47,653 bases of DNA from Aliiroseovarius sp. (lineage in GTDB: Bacteria; Pseudomonadota; Alphaproteobacteria; Rhodobacterales; Rhodobacteraceae), in assembly GCF_030148435.1 (NCBI RefSeq), contig NZ_JASBTN010000034.1, positions 1 through 47,653 of the forward strand, written 5' to 3'. The position numbers were made by a program, and so were the translations under genes. Under the pieces are notes generated by a model. The model made no database searches. It was not told the DNA's origin and saw only the letters and a program-made list of their open reading frames with translations. Of the stretch, positions 1 to 7,664 are shown one piece after another. Within the stretch, counting starts at the first letter, position 1, and each line of letters starts with the position of its first letter.

Positions 1-11
1 GGGGGGCGGAC

Positions 12-896
12 GTGGTCCACGCGGCGGGGTGGCCCGGAACATTGAGCAGTCGCTGCCCACGAAAAATTCCAAACAGGAGCGGTCCAATTCAAGAAGATTT
101 TCAAACCTTTGACGTGCTTGGCATTCCGATTTCCGTGGTGACGCTCGACACGGCGGCCGAGGCATTGGTCCGCTGGGCAGGCGATGAGCGGGGCCGTTAT
201 GTCGGTGCGCGCGAGGTGGCATCGGTCATGGCGATGCACGAGGATCCCGAGCTCCTGGCGGTGACGCGGGGGGCAGACATGAACCTGCCCGACGGCATGC
301 CGCTGGTCTGGATCGCGCGCCGTCGCGGGCTACCGGTCAGCCGGGCCGGTGGCCCGGACCTGATGGAAAGGATGCTGCGCGAGGGGGGCGAGAATGGTCT
401 CAAGCATTTCTTCTATGGCGGCAAGGAGGGCGTGGCGGACAAATTGGCTGACCGGTTCCGTCGCGAGGTGCCGGGAGTTCAGATCGTCGGCACCTATTGC
501 CCCCCCTTCCGCCGGCTGACCGCTGAAGAGGACGCCAGGGTCGTGGCCATGGTCCGCGAGAGTGGCGCGAATGTGGTCTGGGTGGGAATTTCGTCACCCA
601 AGCAGGATGTTTGGATGGCCGAACATGTGGACCAACTGCCGGTGACAATGCTGGGGGTGGGGGCGGCCTTTGATTTCCTGTCCGGCGAGATCCGCCGTGC
701 ACCAGGCTGGATGCAGAAAAGCGGGCTGGAATCGGTGTTTCGCCTGATGACCGACTTTCGCCGCCTGTGGCATCGCTATCTGGTGCTTGCGCCGCGTTTC
801 GTCTTCAAGGTTCTGTTCGTGCCGCAGGCGAATAGGGCGCCCACGCGCTCAGACGTTTTTCGCCGGCCCTATGGGGCCGACGAAAGGATCAGATGA
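12..896 (+). CDS. WecG/TagA/CpsF family glycosyltransferase
   Basis: Transfers a sugar, classically N-acetylmannosaminuronate or a related residue, from a nucleotide sugar onto a lipid-linked intermediate at the inner face of the cytoplasmic membrane. Visible family motifs are the NLPDGMPLVW block (about residue 91), a GISSPKQD block, and the C-terminal run GVGAAFDFLSGEIRRAP followed by an R-L...RY segment typical of the family. The family usually has about 250 residues, so the first 30 or so residues are probably not coding. The reading frame is open to the window edge. In-frame start choices are GTG at 12 and TTG at 42; an AGGAG at about 76 has only an ATT at a good distance. The start is therefore unresolved. 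The 3' end overlaps the convergent spike gene by 8 nt. The neighbours indicate exopolysaccharide or capsule synthesis; the donor sugar cannot be read from sequence. Confidence 0.85.
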   Translation: MVHAAGWPGTLSSRCPRKIPNRSGPIQEDFQTFDVLGIPISVVTLDTAAEALVRWAGDERGRYVGAREVASVMAMHEDPELLAVTRGADMNLPDGMPLVWIARRRGLPVSRAGGPDLMERMLREGGENGLKHFFYGGKEGVADKLADRFRREVPGVQIVGTYCPPFRRLTAEEDARVVAMVRESGANVVWVGISSPKQDVWMAEHVDQLPVTMLGVGAAFDFLSGEIRRAPGWMQKSGLESVFRLMTDFRRLWHRYLVLAPRFVFKVLFVPQANRAPTRSDVFRRPYGADERIR

Positions 897-1809
897 TCTT
901 GATCGAGACAGGCCGCCTGCCGGTCAGAGGAGTCAGCACATGGCCGGGCGCCAACACTACACCGCTGCGCAACTCCGTGGCTGCGTCGGCATAGGCGATT
1001 TCCAGGTCATAGGTGCCTGTCCAACCGTTCAACACAATTGTGTCTGCTTCGCGCAGACCGGCCGCGCCATTGCTGACGATCAGGCTGCTTGCGGTTGTGC
1101 CCGCCTCGACCTGGGCGCCGAGAATGGTGATGTCCTCGCCGGGTGTGATGCTGTTGGGGCCGACCCCCAGTTGCCCGCTGGTCGCGGCGGCATCGGGTGT
1201 CACCGTGAACTCCACGACACGGATGTCACCAATCGCCTGTTCGGCAATCGCCGTGATCGGCCCCGCATTGTTGGCCGCCGCAGCCAGTGATCCGATCGTG
1301 CCCTTCACCGAGGACTCCGCGCCGGCGGTGACATTGCGGAACACCACGATGGCCTTGCCGGAGCTGCCGGTCTTGAACCAGACGCGCACCCGCAACGGGC
1401 TGCCCCCGACCCAGCCGTCCAGCGGCACGTTCATACGATGCCAGGAGGCCCCGCCACTGGCAGCCTGGACGCCGGGAAAGACGCCCAGCTCGCCCAGGTT
1501 CTGCGGCGTGACGGTGCACAGAAGGTTGACCCAATCCGTGCTGGTGGCCACGGCATAATGCACCAGATTCGAGGCCTGCGGCTCCACCAGCAGCCCGCGC
1601 GGCAGTCCCGAGACCGGGTCGTGATCGAAGCGCGCCACATCGGCACCCATCTCGGCGATCTCGCCATTTGCGGTGATCCGCGTGCCGTCGCTGGCACGCG
1701 TGACGGAAATGCCCGGATGCAAGCCGGGGCCCAGCAGAGACACGGTCAGCGGAAAGCCCCCGCCGACGCGTCGGCGCACGGCCAGTTCGGGTATCGAGAA
1801 ACCCAACAT
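889..1809 (-). CDS. Carbohydrate-binding tail/spike-like protein (GTA head-spike tip candidate)
   Basis: A 306-residue beta-rich protein without signal peptide or membrane segment. Residues about 55-80 carry FDHDPVSGLPRGLLVEPQ, a signature common in phage tail and receptor-binding proteins. The C-terminal half contains LGAQVEAG...SSLI and a following READ, the pattern seen in CBM-like domains of phage adhesins. It starts 3 nt after the stop of the small gene 1813-2076, so the two form a unit. That partner resembles the spike base protein family named after R. capsulatus Rcc01079. By position and content this gene would correspond to the spike tip (Rcc01080/GhsB-like) that contacts the capsule. 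The assignment rests on recognised motifs and synteny, not on a search. A stand-alone prophage adhesin is the main alternative, but no other phage gene is visible nearby. Confidence 0.6.
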   Translation of the reverse strand: MLGFSIPELAVRRRVGGGFPLTVSLLGPGLHPGISVTRASDGTRITANGEIAEMGADVARFDHDPVSGLPRGLLVEPQASNLVHYAVATSTDWVNLLCTVTPQNLGELGVFPGVQAASGGASWHRMNVPLDGWVGGSPLRVRVWFKTGSSGKAIVVFRNVTAGAESSVKGTIGSLAAAANNAGPITAIAEQAIGDIRVVEFTVTPDAAATSGQLGVGPNSITPGEDITILGAQVEAGTTASSLIVSNGAAGLREADTIVLNGWTGTYDLEIAYADAATELRSGVVLAPGHVLTPLTGRRPVSIKII

Positions 1810-1812
1810 GAC

Positions 1813-2076
1813 TCAGACCCGGTAGGCGTGGATGCCCGCCGCGCTTGTGCCCGTGGCCATCACCTGTTCGACACCGACCGGTACAATCGAAAAGTCGCCG
1901 ACAGTGAAGGTGCGGGCGTCACCGGACACTGTGACCACTGCCAGGGTACCCCCGGTTTCCACATATAGCCCGACGGCCGTGAAGCCCAGACCCGCTCCGT
2001 CGTCGGGAGTGACCGGCACGATATCCCGGGCAGGACCACTGAGGGACGGGACACGATTGCTGAAGGGATTGGACAT
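1813..2076 (-). CDS. Spike base protein, Rcc01079-like (GTA head-spike base)
   Basis: An 87-residue protein with the pattern I associate with the spike base family: an N-terminal NPF, then GPARDIVPVTPDD, a central LYVETGGTLAV strand, and an ending in ATGTSAAGIHAYRV. In Rhodobacter capsulatus the relative of this protein anchors the GTA head fibre, while the next gene supplies the tip. AGGAGA lies upstream of the ATG at 2076. The stop is 3 nt before the ATG of the downstream spike gene, indicating translational coupling. The main GTA structural cluster is not in this window, as in R. capsulatus where the spike genes are also unlinked to it. Family recognition is from memory of the sequence pattern; a profile search would settle it. 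Confidence 0.65.
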   Translation of the reverse strand: MSNPFSNRVPSLSGPARDIVPVTPDDGAGLGFTAVGLYVETGGTLAVVTVSGDARTFTVGDFSIVPVGVEQVMATGTSAAGIHAYRV

Positions 2077-2324
2077 CTGAAGTTCTCCTGTTTGAACGAT
2101 TTCCCGCGCAACAATGGCGCAACAGTCCTTTCAAAACCCGAACCCTCCGTTCGCTGCCTCTGGAACAGCTGCAACAGGGGGCGAAAGGCGCATGCCACAT
2201 GTTCCCGAGGCAGGGATGCTTTACAACCCTCAGTCGATTAAGATACAGGTTATGCACACCAAAGGGAGAGGCGCAGGAGACTGGGCAACCCTGACAGGAT
2301 AGGCCGGATCATCCCAGGAAAGAG

Positions 2325-3266
2325 ATGTTGATGAACACGTTGCCAACCACGGATAGCACAAGGCTTGGTATCTCGGTTGTCACCTCCGCGTGGAATATCG
2401 AACGTCTTGTCGGGGAAACCATCCGCTCCGTGGTCTCGCAGAAACAACCCGGGGATCAGTATGTCTTCGTTGACGGGGCCTCGGCCGACCGCACCGCCGA
2501 AATCGCCCGCGGCTTCGGTGATCAGATCGACGTCATGATCTCGGAGCCCGATGACGGCCAGTATCATGGCATCATGAAAGGCTTCGATCACGCCACCGGG
2601 GACATTCAGGGCTGGCTCAATGCCGATGACATCCTGATGCCCTGGACCTTCTCGGTCGTGCGCGAGGTCTTTGACCGTTTCCCGGACGTCGACTGGATCA
2701 CCGGCAGTCCCAGTTTCCTGTCCGACCAGGGGCAGCTGACCCGGGTCTACTCCAAGCTGCCAGCCTATCCACGCCAGTTTATTGCCAACGGCTGGTTCTC
2801 GAAAACCCTGGGCGGTTATCTGCAACAGGAAAGCATGTTCTGGCGGCGTGGTCTTTGGGACAAGGTCGGCGGGCTGGACTTGAAATACGCGCTGGCCGGA
2901 GATTTCGACCTGTGGACAAAGTTTGCCCGTCACGCGGACCTGGTGCCGGTGGACGTTCCGCTGGCAGCCTTCCGTGAACGGCCCGGCGAGCAACGCTCGT
3001 CGGCGAGCGAGGATCGCTACCAGCAGGAAGTGAAACAGATTTGTGCCGACAAACCCCGGGCGACAGCGGCCTGGCGGTTCCTGGCCAACCGCGGCACGGT
3101 CGCGCGAAGCTTCGCCCGGTTGATGATCCGTGGCTCCAGCCCGGCCATTGTCTACAACCGCCGCACGCGCGACTGGCAGATGACCACCGCCCGCCGGTCG
3201 ATCTCACGCCAGTCTCTGGGCACGTTGATCGAGGAATGGCGCTTGGACAGGCTGGGCGAGGAATGA
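2325..3266 (+). CDS. Family 2 glycosyltransferase
   Basis: A GT-A fold glycosyltransferase of the GT2 family, adding a sugar to a growing polysaccharide repeat at the cytoplasmic membrane. Residues 15-23 give the first strand (GISVVTSAW); VFVDGASADRT (about 47-57) is the nucleotide-sugar loop; LNADD (about 98-102) is the DxD-like metal site; and the QQESMFWRR block with a later AGDFDLW matches the acceptor/catalytic region. No transmembrane segment is evident. AGGAAAGAG lies just upstream; the ATG at 2331 is an equally plausible start. It begins a tightly packed run through the polymerase gene at 7602, and is divergent from the spike pair across about 250 nt. The sugar specificity cannot be inferred. 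Confidence 0.88.
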   Translation: MLMNTLPTTDSTRLGISVVTSAWNIERLVGETIRSVVSQKQPGDQYVFVDGASADRTAEIARGFGDQIDVMISEPDDGQYHGIMKGFDHATGDIQGWLNADDILMPWTFSVVREVFDRFPDVDWITGSPSFLSDQGQLTRVYSKLPAYPRQFIANGWFSKTLGGYLQQESMFWRRGLWDKVGGLDLKYALAGDFDLWTKFARHADLVPVDVPLAAFRERPGEQRSSASEDRYQQEVKQICADKPRATAAWRFLANRGTVARSFARLMIRGSSPAIVYNRRTRDWQMTTARRSISRQSLGTLIEEWRLDRLGEE

Positions 3267-3270
3267 TCGG

Positions 3271-4002
3271 ATGATCATTTCGCACAAACACCAGTTCATC
3301 TTCATGAAGACGACCAAGACTGCGGGCACCAGTATCGAGATCGGCCTGAGCCGCTATTGCGGCCCGCAGGACGTGCTGACGCCGATCCATCCGGCCGAGG
3401 ATGAACAGACGCGGGTGAGCCGGGGCTGGGGGACGGCGCGCAACCATGGCGGGGCCTTTCTGCCTTTCACAAGGGCAGACGTCTACCGCCTGGTCCTGGC
3501 GCGCCAGCGTCCGGTCCGTTTCTGGAACCACATGCCGGCGACGACCGTCCGCGCACGATTGGGTCGCGCACGCTGGAACTCCTATTTCAAGTTCGCCGTA
3601 TCCCGTCATCCGCTGGAGGTCATGGTCAGCCTATACCGCATGGAATGCAGCCGGGGACAAGTTGATGTCCCATTTGCAAAATGGCTGGATACGAATGCCC
3701 GTCGGGTTCGCTACAACTTCAACATGTTGAAGGTGGACGGCGCTCTGGCAATGGACCGACTTGTTCGCTTCAGTCATCTGACTGAAGATCTGAACCGAGT
3801 TTCCTCATATCTCGGCCTGTGCGAACCTCTGGGGGATCTGGTCCTGGGCATTCGCGCCAAGCCAGCTCCGGAGGATCAGCAAAGGGGCCCTCTCGAATTG
3901 TATCACGAGACCGACCGAGGGGCTGCAGCAGTGTGCAACGAAGCTGCGGAAGAGATCGCACATATGGGGTATCTCGGATCATTGGAGGCACTGGCGCGAT
4001 AA
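3271..4002 (+). CDS. Sulfotransferase (PAPS-dependent, carbohydrate-type)
   Basis: Likely transfers sulfate from PAPS to a sugar hydroxyl. The N-terminus carries the 5'-phosphosulfate loop FMKTTKTAGTSIE (residues about 11-23). The 3'-phosphate-binding motif is in KFAVSRHPLEVMVSLYRM (about 107-124), with the R-H-P...S arrangement of sulfotransferase family 2-like proteins. At 243 residues it is a normal size for the family. It starts 4 nt after the GT2 stop, so it is translationally linked to it. A second sulfotransferase gene follows at 5379, suggesting a polysaccharide sulfated at two positions or on two residues. The acceptor is inferred from context only. Confidence 0.8.
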   Translation: MIISHKHQFIFMKTTKTAGTSIEIGLSRYCGPQDVLTPIHPAEDEQTRVSRGWGTARNHGGAFLPFTRADVYRLVLARQRPVRFWNHMPATTVRARLGRARWNSYFKFAVSRHPLEVMVSLYRMECSRGQVDVPFAKWLDTNARRVRYNFNMLKVDGALAMDRLVRFSHLTEDLNRVSSYLGLCEPLGDLVLGIRAKPAPEDQQRGPLELYHETDRGAAAVCNEAAEEIAHMGYLGSLEALAR

Positions 4003-4074
4003 ATGTGGCGCCGGTCCCCGAACGGCAGCGCGCTGCCGAGGTTGGGGCGGAAGGATAAGGGTTGTGGCAGGCGG

Positions 4075-5382
4075 ATGAAGCGAGTTCTGGGCAAGGCAAC
4101 GGCACTGTTCGTTCTACGCGCAAGCCAAGCGGTGTTCGGTATGCTGGTCGTGGTCCTGATGAGCCGGGAAATGACCGAGGCAACCCTCTCGGTCGGCCTG
4201 CTCCTGTTATCGGTCACGCTCGGGTCCGGGCGGGTGGGCGTGATGGGATTCGACGTGGTGGCCATCAAGCTGATGGGGCGCGAGCCACCGCAGGCGGCAG
4301 CAACACGAACCCGTTTCGCCGACATGGCCTTTCGCTTTCTGCTCTGCTGGGCGGCGATGGCGGCGGTATTGTCTGTCCTGCTGACCCTGCCGGCGATAGG
4401 CGCGCAGGTCGCATCTCTGGGCATTGCGCCGGGCTGGTTGCTGGTATGGCTGTTCCTCGCGGCTGTGCAGGTATTTCAGGCCGCGGTGCTTCTGGGGTGG
4501 CACCGCCAAATGACTTCCCTGTTCTACATGGGGGCGTTGTCCAATGCGCTGGCGCTGGCATTGATCGCCCTGCGGGTCTTTTCCGGGGCCGAGCTGACCG
4601 TGGCCGCGATAGCACAGGCCTATCTGGTTGGACTGGGGGGCAGCGTGATGGCAGCGCAGTTGCATATCCACAAGCTGATGGGCTGGGTGATGCCCCGTCC
4701 GGGACGGCCAAACGGGCAAGAGACCGGGTTTCGGGTCATGGCGGGTTCGGCGCTGACCAACGGGCTGGCCATGGCTGTGACCCAGCTGCCGCTCTGGGTC
4801 GTGGCCTGGCTGGGCAGCAGGACGCAGGTTGTCGACTTCGGCCTCGCCTTTCGGCTGATGTTGCCGCTGTCGGTCATCCTGCTGTCAGCCCGCAACATGG
4901 TGGCGCCGGTGGTGTCGCGCGCATGGCATGACCGCAATCTGATTGAGGCAGAACCCTATCTTCGCCAAGTGGCCAGCCTGGCTCTGACGGCGACATTTCT
5001 GGTCTCGATCCTGCTGTTGGGGCTGCATGACTGGCTGTTTCGCGTGATCTTTGCCCGTCCCGAGGCGCAGAGTTTCGCACCATTGGCCTGGCTGCTGGCC
5101 GGGCAATGCCTGTTGTCCTTCTTCGGTCAGGGGCAGCTGATCCTGCGCCTGGCAGATCACCAGACCCTTGCCCTGGGGCTGGTTCTGGGCACGGCCGCGA
5201 TGCAGGCAGGGCTGGTCGTAGCTTTGTTTGTCCAATTCGGCATTGCCGGTGCGGCCTTTTCGGTGGCCATCTACAGCCTTCTTGCCGGGGGGCTGCCCAG
5301 CCTGGGTGTGCGTCGACTTCTGGGCGTCACCATTACTGCGCGGCTTGCCGTGCCACGGGGTTTGCGAAAGGCTGGCACATGA
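4075..5382 (+). CDS. Polysaccharide flippase (Wzx/MOP-like)
   Basis: A 435-residue polytopic membrane protein with roughly 12 hydrophobic segments, starting MKRVLGKATALFVLRASQAV as MOP-superfamily exporters often do. It would flip undecaprenyl-linked repeat units across the inner membrane. I chose the ATG at 4075 because it starts at the conserved amphipathic N-terminus and AAGGATAAGG precedes it; an in-frame ATG at 4003 adds 24 basic, poorly hydrophobic residues and cannot be excluded. Its stop overlaps the start of the second sulfotransferase (ATGA at 5379). Membership in a Wzx/Wzy-type locus fits the polymerase-like protein at 6334. Substrate specificity is unknown. Confidence 0.8.
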   Translation: MKRVLGKATALFVLRASQAVFGMLVVVLMSREMTEATLSVGLLLLSVTLGSGRVGVMGFDVVAIKLMGREPPQAAATRTRFADMAFRFLLCWAAMAAVLSVLLTLPAIGAQVASLGIAPGWLLVWLFLAAVQVFQAAVLLGWHRQMTSLFYMGALSNALALALIALRVFSGAELTVAAIAQAYLVGLGGSVMAAQLHIHKLMGWVMPRPGRPNGQETGFRVMAGSALTNGLAMAVTQLPLWVVAWLGSRTQVVDFGLAFRLMLPLSVILLSARNMVAPVVSRAWHDRNLIEAEPYLRQVASLALTATFLVSILLLGLHDWLFRVIFARPEAQSFAPLAWLLAGQCLLSFFGQGQLILRLADHQTLALGLVLGTAAMQAGLVVALFVQFGIAGAAFSVAIYSLLAGGLPSLGVRRLLGVTITARLAVPRGLRKAGT

Positions 5383-6347
5383 CACCGATCTTTCTGCTGT
5401 CCCAGCCCCGCGCGGGCTCCACCCTGTTGCAGCGCAAGCTGTCCGAGCACCGCGACATCGCCTCGGTCGATGAACCCTGGATACTGCTGCCGCTGCTCTT
5501 GGCACGGCACGAGGGCATGGTGACAGGCGTGCATGACCAGACGGTCCTGGTGCGCGCCCTGCAGGATTTCTGCGATCAACTGCCCGACGGGCAAAGAGAT
5601 TGGGACGCGGCGGTGCGCCAGTTCGCCCACACGCTCTATGCCCGCTCCTGTCCGGAAGGGACGCGCTATTTCCTCGACAAGACACCGCGCTATACCCTTG
5701 CCGCGCAAGACCTTATCCGCACCTTTCCCGAGGCCCGCTTCATCATCCTCTGGCGCGACCCCATGTCGGTGGTGCATTCGATCAACGACACCTGGGGCGG
5801 CGGGCGCTGGGCGGTGCACCGGCACGAGGTGGATGTCTATGCCGGGCTCGAGGGGCTCTGTGATGCAGCGGATCTGCTGGGGGAGCGCGCCTTTACACTG
5901 CGCTACGAAGACCTGACCGAGGCACCCGAAGCGCAATTGGCGGCGCTGTATGAGTGGCTCGGCCTGGCGCCGAAGGCGTTGTTGCCCGAACAGGAGCGTC
6001 AGGCATTTAGCGGACAGATGGGCGATCCAAAACGCCACGGGGATGGCGGCAAGGTTCAGGCCGCAAGCGGCAAGATGGGCTGGCGTCAAGCACCTCTGAC
6101 CCCGGCGCGGCGGCGCTGGATGCGGCGCTATCTGGACTGGATCGGTCCAGAGCGCATGGCGCGCATGGGGTATGATCTGGCAAGCTGGCAGGCCGATCTG
6201 GCCGCCGTCCCGGGCACCTCGCGCGGCCAGTTGCGCGACATGGCGCATCTGGCCTTTGCCACGCTGTATCGAACCGTGAACTATCCTGTTGTTCGGCAGA
6301 AGCTGAAGAACCACCTCCAGGGGCGTCGGAACTTTGTGCAGAAGTGA
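5379..6347 (+). CDS. Sulfotransferase family protein
   Basis: The second PAPS-dependent sulfotransferase in the cluster. FLLSQPRAGSTLLQRKL at residues 5-21 is the 5'-phosphosulfate-binding loop, and FIILWRDPMSVVHSI (about 122-136) is the 3'-phosphate-binding motif with its Arg and Ser. A later LRYEDLTEAPE matches the conserved segment after the PAPS sites. It has 322 residues. The ATG at 5379 overlaps the flippase stop in an ATGA, which fixes the start. It belongs to a different sulfotransferase subgroup from the gene at 3271 (R-A-G-S loop rather than K-T-A-G-T). The 3' end overlaps the next gene by about 14 nt if that gene uses the TTG at 6334. Confidence 0.83.
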   Translation: MTPIFLLSQPRAGSTLLQRKLSEHRDIASVDEPWILLPLLLARHEGMVTGVHDQTVLVRALQDFCDQLPDGQRDWDAAVRQFAHTLYARSCPEGTRYFLDKTPRYTLAAQDLIRTFPEARFIILWRDPMSVVHSINDTWGGGRWAVHRHEVDVYAGLEGLCDAADLLGERAFTLRYEDLTEAPEAQLAALYEWLGLAPKALLPEQERQAFSGQMGDPKRHGDGGKVQAASGKMGWRQAPLTPARRRWMRRYLDWIGPERMARMGYDLASWQADLAAVPGTSRGQLRDMAHLAFATLYRTVNYPVVRQKLKNHLQGRRNFVQK

Positions 6348-7602
6348 AACAGTCGGGCCGGCCAGCCGCGGGGCGGGGCGGATTGACGATCTGTTGATCG
6401 TGCTGGTGCTGCTGGCCTCCAGCCGCGCCGCCTTTTCCAACTTCGCCGACCTTTTCACCCTGTTCGTGGCAATGTTGTCCGGCGTGGTCTGGATGATACG
6501 CGGGGCACGGGTGATGCCTGCGGCGATAATCTTCGTCGTGGTCAGTCTGGTCTGGGTCGCGGTGCACAGCTTTCTGAGTGGAGTGGTCAGCTGGACCACC
6601 TATGGAGGCCACTTTCTCCGCATGCTGGCGGGCATTTTCGTCCTTGGCGCGGTGGCACGGCCCCTTGAGCTAATGGTGACATGGGTGATCCGCCTTTCCC
6701 TCGCCGGGTTCACCATCTATGGGCTGGGCCTGGCCGCGCCCGGGGTGATATCCCAGCTTCACGCGCTGACGCCGGATGCCTTTACCATGTTCGGCGGCAC
6801 TCTCTTCGGCGAGACGCTGACCAGCGGATGGCCACGGGCAAACTGGATTTTCTACACGCTGGCACCGACTCGCTGGCACCAAAATCACGGATTCATGTGG
6901 GAGCCCGCAGCCTATGCGATGATCTGTGCATTCGCGCTGTGGTACCGCATGTTGCAGGGAAAGCTGGGCTTTGATCGCGACAACCTGATCCTTCTCGTGG
7001 CCATTGCGTCGACCGTCTCCACAACCGGCATGGTGGCGCTGGCTTTCAGCCTGGGTGTACTGCTTCTGCACCACGGCATGTTCGGCATGATCGCGGTGAT
7101 GCTGACCCTGCCCTGGGTCGGGCTGTTCTTCCTCCAGGCGGAGTTCATGATCGACAAGATCGTGCAGGAATTCCAGGCCGGATATTCGCCGCATATGCAA
7201 TGGAGCCTCACCCGCGCCGCCAGTTTTCAGCTGGACATGCAGAGCTTTTCCCAAGCGCCGTTGCTGGGCCAGGGGATCGTGATCGAGGCAAGCCACGCAC
7301 TGAAATACCGTCCGCCCTCGAACAACGGGTTCTCGGATTACCTGACGCGCTACGGGCTGGTCATGTCGACCTACCTGGCCGCGCTGTTCATCATCAGCAC
7401 CCGGGCGTATTTCCGGGCACGCGTCCTGATGGTTCTGGGCATGTGCATGGTGCTATTCCTGTTTTCCTGGTCCGAGAAATACTTCGAACTGCCGCTGTTC
7501 TACGTGATGTCTTTCGCGGGGTTCTACAATCGGCGCGAGACCCCACCCGAACCGGACCCGCTAGACCGACAAGGCGCATCACGCCTGCCTGCCACCGCCT
7601 GA
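6334..7602 (+). CDS. O-antigen ligase/polymerase-like membrane protein (Wzy-like)
   Basis: A 422-residue integral membrane protein with about ten hydrophobic helices and one long periplasmic region (residues about 140-190). WHQNHGFMWEPAAYA at the end of that region resembles the R/H...G-x-F-x-EP-x2-x-A motif of Wzy and WaaL proteins. GQGIVIEASHAL...NNGFSDYLTRYG near residues 310-350 matches the second conserved part of the family. It probably polymerises the repeat unit exported by the flippase. The start is uncertain: the TTG at 6334 overlaps the upstream stop and no ATG is available before residue 47, within the membrane region. It ends 62 nt from the convergent phosphohexomutase gene. Confidence 0.75.
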   Translation: MCRSETVGPASRGAGRIDDLLIVLVLLASSRAAFSNFADLFTLFVAMLSGVVWMIRGARVMPAAIIFVVVSLVWVAVHSFLSGVVSWTTYGGHFLRMLAGIFVLGAVARPLELMVTWVIRLSLAGFTIYGLGLAAPGVISQLHALTPDAFTMFGGTLFGETLTSGWPRANWIFYTLAPTRWHQNHGFMWEPAAYAMICAFALWYRMLQGKLGFDRDNLILLVAIASTVSTTGMVALAFSLGVLLLHHGMFGMIAVMLTLPWVGLFFLQAEFMIDKIVQEFQAGYSPHMQWSLTRAASFQLDMQSFSQAPLLGQGIVIEASHALKYRPPSNNGFSDYLTRYGLVMSTYLAALFIISTRAYFRARVLMVLGMCMVLFLFSWSEKYFELPLFYVMSFAGFYNRRETPPEPDPLDRQGASRLPATA

Positions 7603-7664
7603 AGTCCGAAAGGCGCACCGGGCCGTGGGCTCACAATGGGGCCGGACCGAAAGGTCAGCCCGGT

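Noticed and set aside
2140-2185. CTG...CAG pattern resembling a lux-type box upstream of the polysaccharide genes
   Set aside because: The arms are too short and common in GC-rich DNA; quorum-sensing control is known for a GTA receptor gene in R. capsulatus, but this site does not show it.
2238-2252. TTAA-N8-TTA motif between the spike pair and the GT2 gene, considered as a CtrA site
   Set aside because: CtrA sites need TTAA-N7-TTAA; the spacing is off by one and the second half ends in T. Tempting because GTA genes are linked to CtrA, but not supported.
7642-7660. GACC-GAAA-GGTC hairpin between the polymerase and phosphohexomutase genes
   Set aside because: Stem of only four pairs and no T-run; too weak for a bidirectional terminator.
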